Origin: Takakia lepidozioides
Taxonomy: Eukaryota; Streptophyta; Takakiopsida; Takakiales; Takakiaceae
DNA length: 64,000 bases
Assembly: GCA_030704615.1 (NCBI GenBank)
Contig: CM060733.1
Location: forward strand, 73,782,001-73,846,000
Direction of reading: 5' to 3'
Numbering within the stretch: position 1 is the first letter of the stretch; every line of letters begins with the position of its first letter. The notes beneath the pieces are model-generated. The model was given only the letters and a program-made list of their open reading frames with translations, was not told the DNA's origin and searched no databases. Both the position numbers and the translations under genes were made by a program. Shown one piece after another: positions 19,801 through 29,990 of this stretch.

Positions 19801-21780
19801 GCGCCAACGCACACTGTTAGAGCTGCCACTGAATGGTTATTTCATCCTCAGAAACGTGCCCTAAATGCCGAATTTAACATGAAAAAAACAGTGACATGTA
19901 CAGCTCAAACAGTGTGCGCCAACGCACACTACTTGAGCTGCCACTGAATGGTTATTCCATAATCATAAAACTGCCCTGGAAGTCCGAATTTAACACCAAA
20001 AAAACAGTGACATGTACAGCTCAAACAGTGTGCGCCAATGCACACTGTTTGAACTGCCATTGAATAGTTATTTCATACTCAGAAACGTGCCCTAAATGCC
20101 GAATTTTAATCGGAAAAAATACTTACATGTTCAACTCAAACAGTGTGCGCCAACGCACACTGTTTCAGCTGCCACTGAATGGTTATTTCATCATCATAAA
20201 CCAACCCTGGAACTCCGAATTTAACACTAAAAAAACAGTGACATGTACAGCTCAAACAGTGTGCGCCAACGCACACTGTTTGAGCTGCCACTGAATGGTT
20301 ATCTCATCATCAGATCCGTGCCCTAAATGCCGAATTTAAACCGGAAAAACACTTAAATGTAGAGCTCAAACAGTGTGCGCCAACGCACACTGTTTGAGCT
20401 GCCACTGAATGGTTATTTCATCATCATAAACCTGCCCTGGAAGTCCAAATTTAACACCCGAAAAACAGTTACATGTACAGCTTAGACAATGTGCGCCAAC
20501 GCACACTATTTGAGCTGCCACTGAATGGTTATTTCATCCTCAGAAACGTGCCGTAAATGCCGAATTTTAACACCAAAAAAACACTTACAAGTTCAGCTGA
20601 AACAGTGTGCGCCAACGCACACTGTTAGAGGTGCCACTGAATGGTTATTTCATCATCATAAACCTGCCCTGGAAGTCCGAATTTAACACCAAAAAAACAG
20701 TGACATGTACAGCTCAGACAGTGTGCGCCAACGCACACTGTTTGAGCTGCCACTGACTGGTTATTTCATCATCATACACCTGCCCTGGAAGTCTGAATTT
20801 AACACTAAGAAAACAAGGATATGTACAGCTCAAATAGTGTGCGCCAACGCACACTATTTGAGCTGCCACTGAATGGTTATTTCATCATCATAAACCTGCC
20901 CTGGAAGTCCGAATTTAACACCAAAAAAACAATGACATGTACAGCTCAAACAGTGTGCGCCAATGCACATTGTTTGAGCTGCCACTGAATGGTTATTTCA
21001 TCCTCAGAACCGTGCCCTAAATGCCGAATTTAAACCGGAAAAACACTTAAATGTAGAGCTCAAATAGTGTGCGTTGGCGCACACTGTTTGAGCTGCCACT
21101 GAATGGTTATTTCATCATCATAAACCTGCCCTAAATGCGGAATTTTAGCACCAAAAAAACACTTACATGTTCAGCTCAAACAGTGTACGCCAACGCACAC
21201 TGTTTGAGCTGCCACTGAATGGTTATTTCATCATCATAAACCTGCCCTGGAAGTCCGAATTTAACACCAAAAAAACAGTGACATGTACAGCTCAAACAGT
21301 GTGCGCCAACGCACACTGTTTCAGCTGCCATTGAATGGTTATTTCATCATCATAAACCTGCCCTAGAAGTCCAAATTTAACACCAAAAAAACAATGACAT
21401 GTACAGCTCAAACAGTGTGCGCCAACGCACACTGTTTGAGCTGCCACTGAATGGTTATTTCATCCTCAGAAACGTGCCCTAAATGCCAAATTTTAACACC
21501 AAAAAAACACTTACATGTTCAGCTCAAACAGTGTGCGCCAACGCACACTGTTTGAGCTGCCACTGAATGGTTATTCCATCATCAGAAACGTGCCCTAAAG
21601 GGCGAATTCGACACGGAGAAAAACGTGACATGTAGAGCTCAAACAGTGTGCGCCAACGCACACTGTTTGAGCTGCCACTGAAGGGTTCTGTCGTCCTGAC
21701 ATACATATCCTGGAAAACCGATATCTAGACGGAAACAACAGTGAAATATTCAGCTCAACTCACACTGTTTGAGGTTGCAA
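16868..21780. repeat. 115-bp satellite array, right block
   Basis: About 42 monomers of the same satellite. Blocks near 17640-17870 and 18908-19138 are near-identical at a 1,268-bp offset (11 monomers). The left block near 740-1390 matches 18940-19600, indicating higher-order copying. Monomers decay after 21600. A few copies carry TTGG instead of CCAA in the hairpin loop (19688-19691, 21074-21077). Confidence 0.95.
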
Positions 21781-21854
21781 TTTGGGTTGTGTTGAACCTG
21801 CTGTAGTGCCCAAGTTTGGGCGTTTCGCACCTGAACAATCAAGCAAATTGGTAG

Positions 21855-21890
21855 GCCCAAACAGTGTGCGTTGCCGCACACTGTTTGGGC
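21855..21890. repeat. Perfect 16-bp-arm hairpin at the satellite edge
   Basis: Arms GCCCAAACAGTGTGCG and CGCACACTGTTTGGGC surround a TTGC loop. It is the satellite hairpin extended by perfectly complementary outer bases, in otherwise diverged flank. Preservation of pairing while the rest of the monomer is lost is notable. Confidence 0.8.
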
Positions 21891-21947
21891 TTCCAGTTTG
21901 CGGTGCTTTCAGCGTGGTGCAGATGTCCTGTGTGGGCTATATTCATA

Positions 21948-22388
21948 TCAGCAACGAAACAGAAATGTGGGTCTTAAGAATTTCACCTTTTTCTTGGCTG
22001 CTCTAGAAGACTCCCCAATTGCCGGGGACCCTTTGCGCTTCGGGCTGCTCTCTGCGCCGAGCGTGTACGTGAGCCTCTCCCCCTTCCTCTTTCCCGCAGG
22101 CAGACTCCTCGTGAGGCCACCTTCAACATCCTCTTCCATCTCGTCTGTCTCTCCCTCAGATGCGGTGTCCTCTTCATCTGTCCTTGGAACTATGGCGGGC
22201 TGCTGTTCTTCTGCTGATTCCTGCTCCTCCATCGCCACACTTTCCTCTACTCCCTCTTCTACCTCCTTTTCCTCTTCGTCCACTCTTTCCATCCTCATTC
22301 TATCTCTGGCTCTATTCCTGTTTCTAGAGCTCGTGAAGTATAGTGACTTCATTCTCTTCCTCCTACGCTGGAAACAAGGGCTCCCCAC
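21948..22388 (-). CDS. Acidic/basic low-complexity ORF, hypothetical
   Basis: 146-codon ORF with a basic start (RRRKRMK, SRNRNRARDRMRM), a Glu-rich middle and a C-terminal KRKGE ... AAKKKVK segment. The composition resembles nuclear linker regions such as the one in the ParB-methyltransferase. No domain is visible. It could be one exon of a decayed element gene, or chance in purine-rich DNA. Confidence 0.3.
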   Translation of the reverse strand: MGSPCFQRRRKRMKSLYFTSSRNRNRARDRMRMERVDEEEKEVEEGVEESVAMEEQESAEEQQPAIVPRTDEEDTASEGETDEMEEDVEGGLTRSLPAGKRKGERLTYTLGAESSPKRKGSPAIGESSRAAKKKVKFLRPTFLFRC

Positions 22389-23245
22389 GATGCCTCTAGA
22401 GCTCTCCAGTTTGACGTTTGTAACAAGTGCTGCTATGGCATGTAACCAAAATCAAAATTGGACGTTATCAACCATATTTGGATGCGGGTGTTGTTATTGT
22501 GTGCGAACGGAATTCATCCATTCCGTCGTCTCCGTATTATCCAAGCAATAAAGCGCAAGAAAAAAAGTACATCCGTTGCATGCACTAGCGATATATGTCA
22601 GATGTACTGCGCCGCCTGCCAATACACCGCGGCCTTCTTGCTTTCTTTCAAATTCGGATGTGCCTTAGAAATCTAATGATAGTTCATTTTCGAGCAGTTC
22701 TTGCAGATCCGCAATAATTGTTATGCTTCACATATGCATCCACGTGTGTTGTACTGCCTACCCTGTGGTTTGCAGTTTACCGTTACCGTCGCCATGGGGT
22801 CATTCGGCATAAAGGGTTCTGTCGGATACGACCATGTCTGGCACGCATTCGTGCGAGGTATCTTCTGCGGTGTCAGTATTTGTGCTGTGCTCTTCTGGCA
22901 CAGCACAACCTCATGACATTTGTGGTCTTCCTGTTTACTGCTCTCCAGGGTTGTTGCCGTCTTTTCATAATGGATGGTTTCATGTCGTTTTCAGTGTTTG
23001 TTTTCATCCATAAACAGCACGGCTTCTTGTAGTATTTGAAAACAGTTTTTCTGGTTAGTGCCTCTTGGCGTTGCTGTTTTCGAAGTGAAGGTGCATCTCA
23101 TCCCTACATCCTTTGCATGCATCACCTGCAACCTTTGGATTGGAGCTAGCCTTGTTGACCTCGGTTTGCTTGTCTTAATTCCCCTTTCGGTAATTGCGGG
23201 CTATCAGTTCGAGGATTCCGCAACTTTCGTTCAGTGAGGGAAAAC
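22389..23245. other. Upstream region of the divergent transposase, no gene
   Basis: Mixed-composition DNA without family palindromes. It presumably holds the promoter and 5' UTR of the transposase starting at 23246. The short ORFs are not supported. Confidence 0.4.
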
Positions 23246-24023
23246 ATGTCGAGGGAGCGAGATACACTTGCTCGATTCCATTCCAATGCAGGTACTCTTC
23301 CATTGACTGCCACTGCAGACGACGATGGGTTTGCAGTTGTTCATGAGGATGAGCTGGTTACAGTGTTTCCGCTGGAGTTGGGTTCTCTCCTTGTTCAAAA
23401 AGAGGTGTATGACGAGGATGGGAATTTGGATTCTGGGCACTTGGAGAAACCATTGGTTGGCAAGTGTGGAAGGAAGTGGAGAGTCCTTCCAGGCACATAC
23501 CGTGTCCTTGGAAAAGAGAGAAGACGATCAGCAGGATCGGTCGTTACCCCTGGCACTGCAGCATCGGTCGTGCAACAGAAGGGCACAGTTCCTGTGAAAC
23601 AAGAGGTGAGCACATCCACTACCTTCGTGACTCTTTCAGACTCGTCCTCGGAGGATGTTTCTGAGATTCCTCCGCCAGTGCAGACTCCGTCATTGGATGA
23701 TGACGAATTGCAAGAGATAACGAGTGTCATTCCAAAATTGAAAGCCCTCGCAGGTGTGCCTAGGTGTAAGAGCGAGTTGCGTTTTGTTGACTGGGAGTCC
23801 CTTCCTGTGCAACGGGTTCAATACGTGCCAGCACAGTTTGATGGGGACATCCTGTTTGAGCTCAACCCTCCCACCTCTTCCACTGGACTGGCTGGGCTTT
23901 TACAGGGCATGGACAAGAAACACGACGGACATCCTTGGTGCAGGACAAAAACGTCGAACATCCATAACGACATTGGCTTGAAATTTCGGAGGTCAGTCTG
24001 CGTTGGGCATTGTAAGTGCCAGA
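23246..24023 (+). pseudogene. Divergent SWIM transposase, 5' part
   Basis: Opens at ATG 23246 (context AAAACATG, MSRERDTLARF). It aligns with the N-terminal third of the E4 transposase: a modular start, an acidic Ser-rich linker, then KKHDGHPWC and CVGHCKC (against RKHDGHPWC and CAGKLRC). The two are far apart in sequence, so this is a different family. Homology stops at about 24023, where E2 sequence begins. The matching C-terminal part resumes at 33603 on the other side of E2. The DDE core between the two halves is missing, so a deletion accompanied or followed the insertion. Confidence 0.75.
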
Positions 24024-24480
24024 ATATTCCCCATCCTTGTCTCGTTCACTTTTGAGGGAGGTCGCCGTCTCTTCGGTTTTCCCCAACGATGTGTAGGATG
24101 CTTAGAGTTGTCACATACATTTGATCTTGCTCTCATAGGGGTCGGTGGTGGAGGCTGTGGAACCGGAAATGGTTGTCTGGGGACGTCAGTGCGCTGCACC
24201 ATCCAAAATCCTGCTGCAGTAAGGGCGTCGGCCTCAACCTGACTCATATTGTATCCCGGTTCCACCAGCCACACCGGGGGAGCCTCTGGCACTGCTTGTA
24301 TGCCGTACTTGGGCTTTCCATAGACACAAGTCATAATGTCATGCCTACAGAACCAGAACTAGGTCGTCGTCGCCTCCGCAAACTTTGCATGGACAAATCT
24401 TCCCGTGAAAGTAGGAGCAGGGACAACCCCAACTGGGTTCCTTCTTATCATCTATCCACAATGTTGTCGTGTATCACTCG
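24024..24480 (-). pseudogene. E2 left-arm transposase fragment
   Basis: Minus-strand fragment matching the E1 transposase between the GKPKYGIQ block and the PTHRWGKPKRRR basic block. It is truncated on the left before the SWIM motif and on the right at the palindromes. It is the mirror copy of 31930-32390. Confidence 0.8.
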
Positions 24481-24719
24481 AATTGCAGAACACTTGCCTC
24501 ATATGGGGTGCCGCAGACTGACACCGAATTTGATCCACTGAGGAGCAAGTATGGGTGGATGTCAAGGGGACGGAACTCCGACGATGCATTTTCGTCCAGG
24601 CTGCCATCAACATGTACCCCTTCAGTGGATTTTGGGGAAGTGAGGTGGGCGGACTGCCATTCGAGCTTGCGGTGGGGACGGTCGTCCCCACTACCACTTA
24701 CCGGTGCATTCATGACAAT

Positions 24720-25480
24720 GGGACAGAAATGCCGCACCGCATATCCGTTCGGACAGCCATACACCCTTGCCTTCATGACAGAGGGGACAGAAATGCGGTG
24801 CCGCATTTCCGTCCGGACTGCCATTAGACCTTGCCTTCATGACAATGGGGACGGATATGCGGTGCCGCATTTCAGTCCCCACTACCAGTTACCCTTGCCT
24901 CCATAATAGTAGGACGGAAATGTGGCACAACATTTCCGTCCCACCTACTATACACCCTTGCCTTCATGACAGTAGGGACGGAAAATCGGTTTCGCATTTC
25001 CGTCCAGACTGCCCTGAGACCCTTCCTTCATGACATTGGGGACGGAAATGCGGTGCCGCATTTCCGTCCGGACTGCCATTGGACCTTGCCTTCATGACAG
25101 TGGGGACGGATGGAAATGCGGTGTCGCATTTCCGTCCTGATTGCCATTGGACCTTGCCATCATTACAGTGGGGACGGACGGAAATGCTGCATTTCCGTCC
25201 GGACTGCCATTGGACCTTGCCTTCACTACAGTGGGGACGGAAACGCAGTGCCGCTTTTCTGTCCGGACTGCCGGAAGACCTTGCATTCATAACAGTGGGG
25301 ACGCAAATGCGGTGCCGCATTTCGGCCGTCCCCACTACCAGTTACCCTTGCCTCCATAACAGTGGGATGGAAATGCGGTGCCGCATTTCAATCGCCACTA
25401 CCAGTTACCCTTGCCTCCATGACAGTGTTCCGTCCCACCTGCCATACACCCATTGCCTTCTGGAAATGCGGCGCCGCATT
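24720..25480. repeat. E2 palindrome array, part a
   Basis: Palindromes with the family arms in a distinct linker context: about 80-bp periods containing 'catgacaatggggacgg' and 'ccttgccttcatgac'. Several centres are damaged (25180: only the arms meet; 24980: GGTTTCGC). Confidence 0.9.
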
Positions 25481-26950
25481 TCTATCCAACGACGATGACT
25501 ATAGAGAAAAAAAAATTAGGGTTCTGGTTTTTCTTACCCGCCACCCCCTGTGGTCGGAAATGCGGCACCGCATTTCCATCCAATGGGTAGAGCTAGAAAA
25601 AACAAGGAAATTTTTTTTTTTGGATTTTTTTTTCTCTACCCCCTATAGGCTGAAATGCGGCGCCGCATTTCAATCCAGCGGCGATGAGAAGAGAAAAGAA
25701 AATGTTTTACGGTTATTTTTTTTTCCCCCCCTCTACCCCCTGTTGTTGGAAATGCGGCATCGCATTTCGATCCTGCGGGGATGACTAGAGAGGGCAAAAA
25801 AAAAACAAAAAAACAAACTTCATTTATTTATTTATTTTTTGCCTTTCACCCCTATGGACGCAAATGCGGCGCCGCATTTCAATCCAGCGGCGATGACAAG
25901 AGGAAAAAAAAGGTTAGGGTTATTGTTTTTCCTCTCTATTCCCCCTGTTGTTGGAAATGTGGCGCCGCATTCCATCCAGCGGGGATGACTAGAGAACAAC
26001 CAAGAAAAAAAAAAAAACCCACAATTTTTTTTTAATTTTTTTTTAATTTTTTTCCCGGCCCCCCCCACCGTATGGACGGAAATGCGGCGCCGCATTTCAA
26101 TCCAGCGGCGATGACAAGAGGAAGAAAAACGGTTAGGGTTATTTTTTTCCCCCTTCTACCCCTTGTTGTTGGAAATGCGGCACCGCATTTCCATCCAGCG
26201 GGGATGACTAAAAAAGCTGGGGGGGGGGGGGGATTTTGTTTTGTCCCCACCCCTATGGACGGAAATGCGGCACCGCATTTCAATCCAGCGACGATGACAA
26301 GAGGAAAAAAAATGGTTAGGATTATTTTTTTCCCCCCCTTCTATCCCCTGTTGTTGGAAATGCGGCGCCGCATTTCCATCCAGCGGGGATAACTAAGGCC
26401 AGACAGCGGAAGGGGCAAAAAAAAAAAAAAAAAAAAAAAAAAAACTTTTTTTGTCCCCACCCCTATGGGCGGAAATGCGGCGCCGCATTTCAATACAGCG
26501 GCGATGACAAGAGGAAAAAAACGGTTAGGGTTTTTTTTTTTCCCCCTTCCATCCCCTGTTGTTGGAAATGTGGCGCCGCATTTCCATCCAGCGGGGATGA
26601 CTAGAGGGGGGCAGGGGAGGGGGGAAAAAACAAACAAAGAAAAAACAAAAACTTTTTTTGTCCCCACCCCTATGGACGGAAATGCGGCGCCGCATTTCAA
26701 TTTAGTGGCGATGACAAGAAAAAATAAAGTTAGGGTTGCTTTTTCCACCCCCCCCCCCCCCTCTACCCTCTGTTGTTGGAAATGCGGCGCCGCATTTCCA
26801 TCTAGCGGGGATGACAAGAGAAAAAAAAGATAAAAAAGATCAACTGAGAATTTTTTATTTCTTGTTTTCACCCCCTTCGGATGGAAATGCGGCACCGCAT
26901 TTCAATCCAGCGGCGATGACTAGAGGAAAAACAATCAGGGGTTATTTCCC
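25481..26950. repeat. E2 palindrome array, part b, with homopolymers and telo-box-like motifs
   Basis: Alternating units in which palindromes are joined by 'atccagcggcgatgacaaga', poly-A, GGTTAGGGTTATTTTT, poly-C and 'cccctgttgttgg'. The GTTAGGGTT core is near 25910, 26130, 26523 and 26728, and degenerate near 26312. Long A, T, C and G runs (26221-26234, 26418-26444) make exact length uncertain. Confidence 0.85.
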
Positions 26951-28320
26951 CCCTCCCCCCTGTGGTTGAAAATGCGGCGCCGCAATTACCATCCAGCGGG
27001 AATGACTAGAGGGGAAAAAAAAAAAACACCGTCAAACGACTTTCAAAGAGCACGGGTGGATGGCAGTCGAGACGGAAATGCGGCACCGCATTTCCGTCCT
27101 GACTCACATCCCCCTTTGCACGATGATCATCATTTGGGGAAAAGAGGTGGGCGGGATGAACCTGGCGACGAAAATGCGCTGCCGCATTTTTGTCCGGACT
27201 GACACCTACCGATAACTTTATACCTAGTGGGACGGAAATGCGGCACCGCATTTCCATCCGGGTTCCCACTGAACCATGCCTTCCTACCATTGTGGATGGA
27301 TATGTGGTGCCGCATTTCCGTCCTAACTGACACCTAAGCATCCTTGACACATGGTGGGATGGTGCCGCATTTCCGTCCGGGCTCCCATTCCACCATGCAT
27401 TTTTAACAGTCTGGACGGAAATGCGTTGCCGCATTTTCGTCCGGACTGACACCTAAGCATCCCTTAACACCTGGTGGGACGGAAATACGGCGCCGCATTT
27501 CCGTTTGGGGTCCCACTGGACCATGCCTTTCTACCATTGTGGATGGAAATGCGGTGCCGCATTTCCTAACTCACACCTAAGTATCCTTGATACATGGTGG
27601 GATGATAATCCGGTGCCGCATTTCCGTCCGGGCTCCCATTCCACCATGCATTTTTAACAGTCTGGACGGAAATGCGGTGCAGCATTTCCGTCTGGGCTCC
27701 AACTGTACGATCCCTAAACAGGTGGTCAGATCCCCATCCAGACATTGCTTTCCCGAGAGTCTGGACGGAAACGCGCCACCGTATTTCCGTCCGGACTGAT
27801 AGTGGACCATCCCTTCATTTTTGGTGGGACGGAAATGCGGTGCCGCATTTCCGTCTAGAAGACCACTTCAGTTTGCGTACTTGGCAGTTGAAGGGAAATG
27901 CGACGCCGCATTTCCGTCCGGGCTGTCATTGTACATTTTCTTAATGACAGCTTCGACGGAATTGCGGTGCCGCATTCCAGGCCCGCTACCACTTACTCTG
28001 GCAGACAGGACAACGAAACGGAAGTGTGGCACCGCATTCCCGTCGAACTTGCCAAACAACCTTTTCTTCATGATAGGATGGCCGCAAATCCAACCATCCA
28101 GCCTTACCATCCTGAGAATAGGGACGGAAAAGCGGTGCCGTATTTCCGTCCCAGCTGCCCTCCACGCTTGCCTTCAGTAAAGAGGGTTCACGAAGGGGAC
28201 GGAAAATGCGGTACCGCATTTACCACTGACTGCCATCCTCCCTGGCATCTTTATCCTCTTTCGTGATGCAGTAGGGAGGTATCCTGATCGAACGGCCACT
28301 AATGCCGCATCGCATTTGGT
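26951..28320. repeat. E2 palindrome array, part c (spacer of the inverted repeat)
   Basis: About 20 palindromes with another linker family ('cggactgacacctaagcatccttgacacatggtggga', 'ccatgcatttttaacagtctgg'). Many are partly decayed. This part is single copy because it lies in the 2.64-kb spacer between the arms. No gene. Confidence 0.85.
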
Positions 28321-28620
28321 CTGTTGACTCATAGAGGCTGAAATGGCAGTTGAAGGGGTCATTGCCAACACATATTCGGAGGCGGTAATGCCGGACCATT
28401 GCATCATCACTGACTGTCCAACAGACACTAGACCTCTATTTCTTCAAATTCAATTTTCCAGCGACGTAGGGGCCACCTGCCTCACGAGGAGACACGTAGG
28501 CCCTGACCTTTCGAATCCATACGGTGCATCTTCGCCGTTTGATGTCATCATTTGCTGGTGACTCTTTCACTGCTCTAACACCCCTTCCAACACCATTCTT
28601 TGCCTCATTTCTTCTCTTTA
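28321..28620. other. Upstream region of the E2 ParB gene remnant
   Basis: Counterpart of 8047-8384 in E1 ('acgaggagacac', 'ctttcgaatccatacggtgcatc'), much diverged. No gene. Confidence 0.4.
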
Positions 28621-29522
28621 GTTTCTCTTATGTTGCACAGCCTCATAGTGAGGTGGTGGAGGGATCGTAGGGCTCTGAAGACCCGCAGGACGAAAAGGAG
28701 GAAGCTACTGCAGCCCGCACACACCCTCGACCTTCTAGCATGGGTCCTCTTGTCGGGCCTAACCTTGTGCGCTTCAAGGACGTGCTTTGGAAAGGTAAAG
28801 GTTTCAAGTCGAAAGCAGCAGAGAAAGAGGCAATTTGACGATGAAGATGATGGAGAGTCGCCAACATGGGTCGTCCCCTTCTCCAAAAAATTAAAGAGCA
28901 TGAAGCATCAGGCGGTTGTTGAGGAATATACTACCCCATCGGATCAGTCCCCTTCCCCTACGAAGAGCAAGAAGTAGACGGGGCGGTGGAGAATCGGACG
29001 AGAACGGAGGAGTCCCCTTCCCTTGCAAAGAGTAAGAAGCAGAAGGGGGCGAAAGCAAGGGCAGAGCAGTCTCCAGCAAAACCCCTCCACATGTTGAAGC
29101 TCAGTTCTTGCAGGAGTTTCAGAAGGAAACCGGGGGCAACTCTGCAGAAGCTCGGGCAGCTACTCCGATGACGATCTCTAGCACTCCTATCCTGGTCGAT
29201 CTTTCAGCGGATGAAGGTGTTGTTTCTTAACATGGGGAGCTCGACTTCTCCTACCTAGAATAGGACTTTCGTGACAATAGGGGAGGTATGGATGACTACA
29301 TTCTCCCACATGATCTGCCCGGCTACATTCCCAAGAATACAGGCACGGCTCTGGGTGGTCCATCTGAACAGCCCCTTCCCCCACCCCCAAAAATGTCGCA
29401 AGAGGATTTTCAGAGTGCAGAGAATCAAATGTTGGAGGAGACTCACATCAGCATTGGCAAAGTTCTTAGGACCAAGGTCTTCCCTTGCACACTGCGAATT
29501 CCACTCTGTCGAATGGTCTCCC
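28621..29522 (+). pseudogene. E2 ParB-methyltransferase 5' remnant
   Basis: Diverged copy of the first exons. Recognisable blocks in shifting frames are GSEDPQDEKEEATAARTHPR, GPNLVRFKD and finally MSQEDFQSAENQMLEETHISIGK ... IPLCRMVSL at 29398-29520. It stops before the DGNHR box, exactly at the inverted-repeat breakpoint (29523). It is more divergent from E1 than E3 is, so E2 was already an older lineage before the fold-back formed. Confidence 0.75.
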
Positions 29523-29953
29523 TCCGAAGGGGGTGAAAACAAGAAATAAAAAATTCTTAGTTTATTTTTTTTTTCTTTTTTTTCTCTTGTCATACCCGCT
29601 AGATGGAAATGCGGCGCCGCATTTCCAACAACAGAGGGTAGAGGGGGGGGGGGGGGGGGGGTGGAAAAAGCAACCCTAACTTTATTTTTTCTTGTCATCG
29701 CCACTAAATTGAAATGCGGCGCCGCATTTCCGTCCATAGGGGTGGGGACAAAAAAAGTTTTTGTTTTTTCTTTGTTTGTTTTTTCCCCCCTCCCCTGCCC
29801 CCCTCTAGTCATCCCCGCTGGATGGAAATGCGGCGCCACATTTCCAACAACAGGGGATGGAAGGGGGAAAAAAAAAATAACCCTAACCGTTTTTTTCCTC
29901 TTGTCATCGCCGCTGTATTGAAATGCGGCGCTGCATTTCCGCCCATAGGGGTG

Positions 29954-29990
<37 letters not shown>

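Larger units (their letters stand above)
24024..26881 (+). repeat. Left arm of the 2.86-kb inverted repeat in E2
   Basis: Near-identical, reversed, to 29523-32395; differences seen are mainly homopolymer lengths and single transitions. It contains a transposase C-terminal fragment and about 25 palindromes. The inner end falls at 'cccccttcgg', a short homology shared with the ParB exon at the other breakpoint. Confidence 0.9.
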
